A stretch of DNA of 9,674 nt from Acidobacteriaceae bacterium. Its GTDB lineage: Bacteria > Acidobacteriota > Terriglobia > Terriglobales > Acidobacteriaceae. The position numbers were made by a program, and so were the translations under genes. Where the stretch lies: assembly GCA_003164255.1 (NCBI GenBank), contig PLST01000502.1:1-9674 (forward strand), given 5' to 3'. Of the stretch, positions 6,027 through 9,674 are shown piece by piece. The notes beneath the pieces are model-generated. The model made no database searches. It worked only from the letters and a program-made list of their open reading frames with translations, and was not told the DNA's origin. Each line of letters starts with the position of its first letter. Position 1 is the first letter of the stretch.

Positions 6027-7706
6027 TCAGTTTTTGATTAAGGTCAAGCTTCTCTGGGTTGGAACATCGTCCTGCGAAAGTGCTTCGAGTCCATCCAGAA
6101 GGTCAGCAAAATCTTCCGCGCTGTCAAAAATCGGCCCTGCCAACGCCTCCGTAAAGCCAAGCGGGTCGGCCATGTCGAGCGTGCGATAGATGGGCCAGGA
6201 ATGACGACCGCGCATTTTGAACGTCATCGTGTCCCAGTCCACAGCCGATACCGTTACACCCTCCTCAGCCGCTCGCCGCAGCAACTGCGCGCGTGTCCAG
6301 GCTCGCGTCTCCGCCGGTGGATTGTTCTCGAAGAATGCCACGCGCTCCGGCGACACTAGCGGCTCTACAAAGCCACTCGCCTCGTATGCCCAGAAAAGGC
6401 CGTCGTCGCCCAAGCTTCCGTAGAGATGATCGAGAACCTTCACTCCCGGCGAATTCCAGTCCAATTCCGGGTGCTCATCCATGGCGCGTTCAATCGCGGT
6501 CAACTTCAACACCCAGTCGATGCCGCGCCGTGCTACGCCGTCCCAATCCGCGCGCTCAAACTTCACAAGCGTGTCTTCCCACAGCGCAAGAATGCGGGCC
6601 GCCTCTGGCACCATCCCGTCGAACACGCCCTGTGCGGCATGGCGCTTCGCTTCTTCGAGAAACGCGCTTTGTAATTCGAGCAGCGTGAGCCGTTCTCCGT
6701 TGATCAGCTCGGCACGCGCCTTGAGTGTTGGGTCCGCACTGTACGCGTGGACCGCTGCAAGTGGATCTTCGAGCAGAAGCCGTGGATTCACCAGGCCCTG
6801 CTCTAACAGAGCGAGATAAATCCTCATCAGGCCCACGCGAAAAAACGCCGAGCCCGGAGCGAGAGCGCTGTCAAAAAAGATCACATGCAAACGCGCGGGA
6901 GCTTCAGGGTCATTCAAGCCTCGCCGCCCGCAGAGCGGTTCGTCGCGAGTATTGACGATTGGGCGCGAGAACGTGGTCGGCAAACCGTGGAGCCGTTCAA
7001 AATGATCTGCCCGCGCGCTGATGTTGTAGGCTGCCGGCGCATGGTAGTTCTCACTTCCAACTTTTCCGATGCCCGTCAGCAGAATCGAAGAAACCTGGAA
7101 GCTTGCAAGCGATTGCAGATGATGCGGCTTTTTGAGTCCGATGATGTTATCGAAAGCGCGCCTCGAGATCATGAAGTTGAGATGGCTCCCATACGACTCG
7201 CCGGCATTGCCCCGCCCATCGCTGTTGTTGATCAGTGCCTTTATCTTCCGATTGGCAGGCCGCCCTTCATTCGCGCGATCGAGAGCCTTTCTCGCAATCC
7301 GCAGCATTGCATGCCAGGCGGCCGCGTGGTCGAATGCCGAGGTCACCTCGGGCAAATTCAGCTCGAAATGCGCGTGATCGAGGTAACAGCATCCGCCATT
7401 CTCGCTGAGGAACTTCCGGCCGGCATCGAGCGGGTCGTAGCCCCACTGACTCGACCCTTTGCCGGCTGGCCCGTAGGAGTTCACCGGCTTTGAGGGCGAG
7501 GCTGCGGAGCTCGAGGACCAGTAACCCAGGTAGCTGCTTTGCGTCTCTGGCTGGCCATCGATTTCGGCAAGCAGCGCGCGCGATGCCTCAAACCCTGAGC
7601 CGCCGGCCAGCTCTGCGCCTTCGATAAAGTTCCCGAGCTCGATGTCTGCCCCGCACACGCGGGGCACCTGGCTCGTTTGTGCCGCGGGTTTCATTGTTTT
7701 TTTCAT
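6027..7706 (-). CDS. dop: Dop-like Pup/UBact deamidase and depupylase
   Basis: The 559-residue product is the PafA paralogue Dop, which converts the modifier's C-terminal Gln to Glu and can cleave the tag from substrates. Dop-like hallmarks: GADIELG (19-25); a Gly/Ser-rich stretch (about 52-98) at the position of the Dop loop; YLDHAHFEL (108-116), close to the YVDHAHPEY of Mycobacterium Dop and keeping the catalytic Asp (D110); SDGRGNAGESYGSHLNFMISR (162-182); NTRDEP (252-257); RLHVIFFD (272-279); NNPPAETRAWTRAQLLRR (461-478); and a C-terminal DWDTMTF segment. Oddities are Asp for the first Glu of the ExE metal/nucleotide pair (D21, E23), Phe-Glu-Leu for Pro-Glu-Tyr, and a 3-residue insertion before ESYGSH. 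The start ATG overlaps the ATPase stop by one base (TGATG); a GTG one codon earlier is an alternative. The modifier gene follows after 20 nt. Confidence 0.9.
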   Translation of the reverse strand: MKKTMKPAAQTSQVPRVCGADIELGNFIEGAELAGGSGFEASRALLAEIDGQPETQSSYLGYWSSSSAASPSKPVNSYGPAGKGSSQWGYDPLDAGRKFLSENGGCCYLDHAHFELNLPEVTSAFDHAAAWHAMLRIARKALDRANEGRPANRKIKALINNSDGRGNAGESYGSHLNFMISRRAFDNIIGLKKPHHLQSLASFQVSSILLTGIGKVGSENYHAPAAYNISARADHFERLHGLPTTFSRPIVNTRDEPLCGRRGLNDPEAPARLHVIFFDSALAPGSAFFRVGLMRIYLALLEQGLVNPRLLLEDPLAAVHAYSADPTLKARAELINGERLTLLELQSAFLEEAKRHAAQGVFDGMVPEAARILALWEDTLVKFERADWDGVARRGIDWVLKLTAIERAMDEHPELDWNSPGVKVLDHLYGSLGDDGLFWAYEASGFVEPLVSPERVAFFENNPPAETRAWTRAQLLRRAAEEGVTVSAVDWDTMTFKMRGRHSWPIYRTLDMADPLGFTEALAGPIFDSAEDFADLLDGLEALSQDDVPTQRSLTLIKN

Positions 7707-9403
7707 CACGCTGCCTCTACGCGATACAGGTAAGGACGTTTCACCCTGCGCTCAACAATATCCACGCTCGTGACATCCACGTCCTGCGGCAAATCCTGGA
7801 TATAATTGCGCGCATTGCGCGGCGTGAGAGCTCTTGGGGCCGCAACAAGAAAGTAGGAGATGGCGGCACTGATATCCGCGGCACAAACGCCGGCTGGGCC
7901 GCCTTCGTCGTCGCGCAAGACCGCGCGCTCCAGTGCCGAGAGCGCGATCGATTGCAGCGATGCGCCATTCAGCAGATCGGCTGCCCTGATCAGTCGCCGC
8001 TTTCCATCGCGAAGTGTAAGGTGCGCAAGCTCGGTATCGCCGTTCTCCGCGAATAGTTGCCCGACAGCGAATTGCAGCAGTTCTTCGCGCGCCGAGGCCT
8101 GCCCCGCATGACCCGACGCATAGGGGATGTCGGCTGGCAGGTAGCAACCGAGAACCGCATGCGCACCTTTGCGATTGGGTGGAGGTATTTCAAGGATCAG
8201 GTCGCCGAGTCTGCCTGCGCGGATCATGGCAGGGTCAAGGCTGTCGGCACGATTCGTCGCGGCCATGACCAGCACGTTGCCTCTGTCTTCAAGGCCATCG
8301 AGCTCGCTGATCACGCAAGCCTGAATTTTGTCGTCGATCTTGTTAATTCCCTCGCCCCTCACAGACCCGATGGAATCCACCTCGTCGATAAAGATGATCA
8401 CCGGAATGTCCGGGTCTTCCAGGGCCGCCTCACGAGCAGCGGCAAAGAGGCGGCGGTAGGCCGATTCGCTGGCACCAAACCACATTGAGCTAAGTTCGCC
8501 TGGCTTGATTCCAACGAATCTGGCCCTGCCGCTTCTCGACATTCCCGCAACCCAGTTGCACGTAGCTCGCGCGAGTTTTGTCTTCCCATTGCCGGGTCTT
8601 CCGGTGAGCAGAATCGAACGTTTGGGACGCAATCTGTATTGCCGCGCCTTTTCCGGATGCAGCTTGTGCAGTGTAATCATCTGCTTGATTTGTTCGATCT
8701 CCCGGTCCAGCCCTCCGATGTCGCGGAACGAGTCGGTCGGCGTTGCCTCAAGGAAGTAGCTTTCTCCCCTCGCCTGTTCCACTTTTTCAAAGGCAATGCC
8801 CGCGCTGCGGCTGAAGCGCACGCCGTCGCCCTGCTTCAACACCGACCCCTGCAAACTCTTGTTTGGCAAAACGATCACTTCTTCATCGCGTGACCGCAGC
8901 ACCAGGCGTCCATCGGCCAGAGTGCGGCTGTAGGTGGCTATTTCACCGGCAACATGGCCCAGCGAGCAAGACCTGGCCACGACAAAATTTCGCTCGTGGC
9001 TCAAAAAGACTTCGTCGCCAACAGAGAGATCGTTCGCTTCGAGCCCTTCACCCAGTTGCACAACGCGGCGCTCGTTTTCTCCCGCATGCACCAGCACGCC
9101 GCGCACGCCAGGCGAGTCCACCTTGGCAAGCAGTGTGGCCGTATGCAGTGGCGGCGCTGTCAGGCTGTCAATCAGGCTCCGCAATTTGGCGTGCTCATCC
9201 TGCACGCTCGAGATCGCCTCCTGCTGGCGCAGGATCCGCTCCATCAGGTAACGATCCGTCTCAGTCGCGATCTCATTGCTTGCTCCCCGCAACTGCGTCA
9301 GCATCATGAGACGCTCGTCAAAGGGAAGGCCGCTCTCACCTGCGCTGCATATCCGTTCCATCATGCTGCCAACCGCCGTGTTTGTCTCCGCTCTACGCGC
9401 CAC
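7706..9403 (-). CDS. mpa: Proteasomal AAA+ ATPase, ARC/Mpa family
   Basis: The 565-residue product is a hexameric ring ATPase that captures tagged proteins and threads them into a proteolytic core. Domain order: an N-terminal helical segment (about 35-80, LMERILRQQEAISSVQDEHAKLRSLID) forming the modifier-binding coiled coil; tandem OB-like beta domains (about 89-205); an AAA+ module with DIGGLDREIEQIKQ (228-241), Walker A GRPGNGKT (268-275), pore loop MWFG (307-310), Walker B IIFIDEVDS (336-344), NRADSLDPAMIRAGRLGD (384-401) with candidate arginine fingers R395 and R398, and a helical C-domain. The family's C-terminal HbYX/QYL core-docking motif is not at the terminus; the protein ends PYLYRVEAA. 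The GTG start at 9403 has AGGAGG 6 nt upstream and overlaps the JAMM gene by 11 nt; upstream starts to 9466 would overlap further without a better site. It is close to the usual family length of about 550-610. Confidence 0.96.
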   Translation of the reverse strand: MARRAETNTAVGSMMERICSAGESGLPFDERLMMLTQLRGASNEIATETDRYLMERILRQQEAISSVQDEHAKLRSLIDSLTAPPLHTATLLAKVDSPGVRGVLVHAGENERRVVQLGEGLEANDLSVGDEVFLSHERNFVVARSCSLGHVAGEIATYSRTLADGRLVLRSRDEEVIVLPNKSLQGSVLKQGDGVRFSRSAGIAFEKVEQARGESYFLEATPTDSFRDIGGLDREIEQIKQMITLHKLHPEKARQYRLRPKRSILLTGRPGNGKTKLARATCNWVAGMSRSGRARFVGIKPGELSSMWFGASESAYRRLFAAAREAALEDPDIPVIIFIDEVDSIGSVRGEGINKIDDKIQACVISELDGLEDRGNVLVMAATNRADSLDPAMIRAGRLGDLILEIPPPNRKGAHAVLGCYLPADIPYASGHAGQASAREELLQFAVGQLFAENGDTELAHLTLRDGKRRLIRAADLLNGASLQSIALSALERAVLRDDEGGPAGVCAADISAAISYFLVAAPRALTPRNARNYIQDLPQDVDVTSVDIVERRVKRPYLYRVEAA

Positions 9404-9674
9404 TGTCTTCCTCCTCATCCAGAACATAGAAACCCCGCGCCTGCATCGTTCCGTCCCGCAGGCCATACATTGAATGCGTGACGCCGTCCACGGTGTCGGT
9501 TGCCACGATGCCGACGCACCAGGCGCGCGGAAAAATCGCTCGCATCACAGCCTCGTCATCCACGCTGAAGAACTCCACGCTCTGGCTGGCTTCAAACCTC
9601 TCCGTCAGGCTCGACTTCTTTTGGCCATTGGCCCCAGCCTGCCAAAACCGATACGGGTGTGAGTGCCAGTAGCC
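9393..9674 (-). CDS. JAMM/MPN+ (JAB) metallopeptidase, N-terminus beyond right edge
   Basis: Only the last 93 codons are inside the window; the frame is open to the edge. The fragment begins GYWHSHP (fragment residues 1-7), the HxHP half of the JAMM zinc motif (E...HxHP...SxxD) found in Rpn11, CSN5 and bacterial JAB proteins. SVDD (37-40) supplies the Ser and Asp of the motif. The gap between HxHP and SxxD is about 29 residues rather than the usual 7-10, so there is an inserted loop rich in Lys, Gln and Ser. The following strand WCVGIVATDTVDG and the C-terminal strands fit the rest of the fold. The upstream catalytic Glu is not visible. JAMM enzymes of this kind cleave isopeptide or peptide bonds after ubiquitin-like Gly-Gly tails; placement ahead of the ATPase, overlapping it by 11 nt, suggests removal of the Pup/UBact tag during degradation. 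The family call is strong, the substrate inferred. Confidence 0.82.
   Translation of the reverse strand, partial: GYWHSHPYRFWQAGANGQKKSSLTERFEASQSVEFFSVDDEAVMRAIFPRAWCVGIVATDTVDGVTHSMYGLRDGTMQARGFYVLDEEEDSGA
9410..9415 (-). promoter_or_regulatory. Ribosome binding site AGGAGG of the ATPase gene
   Basis: AGGAGG lies within the last codons of the JAMM gene, 6 nt before the GTG at 9403. It decides the ATPase start and couples its translation to the upstream gene. Confidence 0.65.

Noticed and set aside
5375..6037. Long plus-strand open frame of 220 codons
   Set aside because: It lies opposite the pafA-like and modifier genes, has no ribosome binding site or recognisable domain, and reflects high-GC antisense openness.
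6885..7493. Plus-strand open frame of 202 codons
   Set aside because: It is the antisense of the Dop-like gene, whose motifs are clear on the other strand.
9404..9466. Longer N-terminus for the proteasomal ATPase starting at 9466
   Set aside because: It would overlap the JAMM gene by about 74 nt, while the GTG at 9403 has an AGGAGG 6 nt upstream.

Overview
The window is dominated by a leftward-transcribed operon for a prokaryotic ubiquitin-like (Pup/UBact-type) protein-tagging system coupled to a proteasomal ATPase. In transcription order (right to left) it encodes: the C-terminal part of a JAMM/MPN+ metallopeptidase (cut by the right edge), an ARC/Mpa-family proteasomal AAA+ ATPase, a Dop-like Pup deamidase/depupylase, a 66-residue Pup/UBact modifier ending in Gly-Gly-Gln, a PafA-like Pup ligase, and a single-domain AAA+ protein related to the first ATPase domain of ClpB/ClpC. 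The first five genes overlap or lie at most 20 nt apart; the last follows after about 63 nt. No 20S core genes (prcA/prcB) are inside the window.

The left third is different. A gene on the minus strand runs off the left edge (positions 693 to 1). It faces away from a rightward pair across a gene-free region of about 380 bp. The pair is a 438-residue protein with a HIT/GalT-like motif and a 189-residue protein with an N-terminal coiled coil and a C-terminal winged-helix-like domain. The pair converges on the tagging operon, with only 15 bp between the facing stop codons.

The organism is probably not an actinobacterium. The modifier, the variant ligase and deamidase, and the JAMM gene resemble the UBact-type loci described in non-actinobacterial phyla. 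Moderately high GC and ordinary AGGAGG-type ribosome binding sites would suit, for example, Acidobacteriota, but the phylum is inference; nothing in the window fixes it.

Proposed working model: Dop deamidates the C-terminal Gln of the modifier to Glu, PafA ligates it to substrate lysines, and the Mpa/ARC ring recognises tagged proteins through its N-terminal coiled coil and unfolds them. Tags would be removed by Dop and possibly by the JAMM peptidase, which would be a Rpn11-like arrangement. The most notable points are the JAMM gene translationally coupled to the proteasomal ATPase, the absence of lysine in the modifier, and the ClpB-D1-like protein with an altered Walker B motif at the end of the operon.
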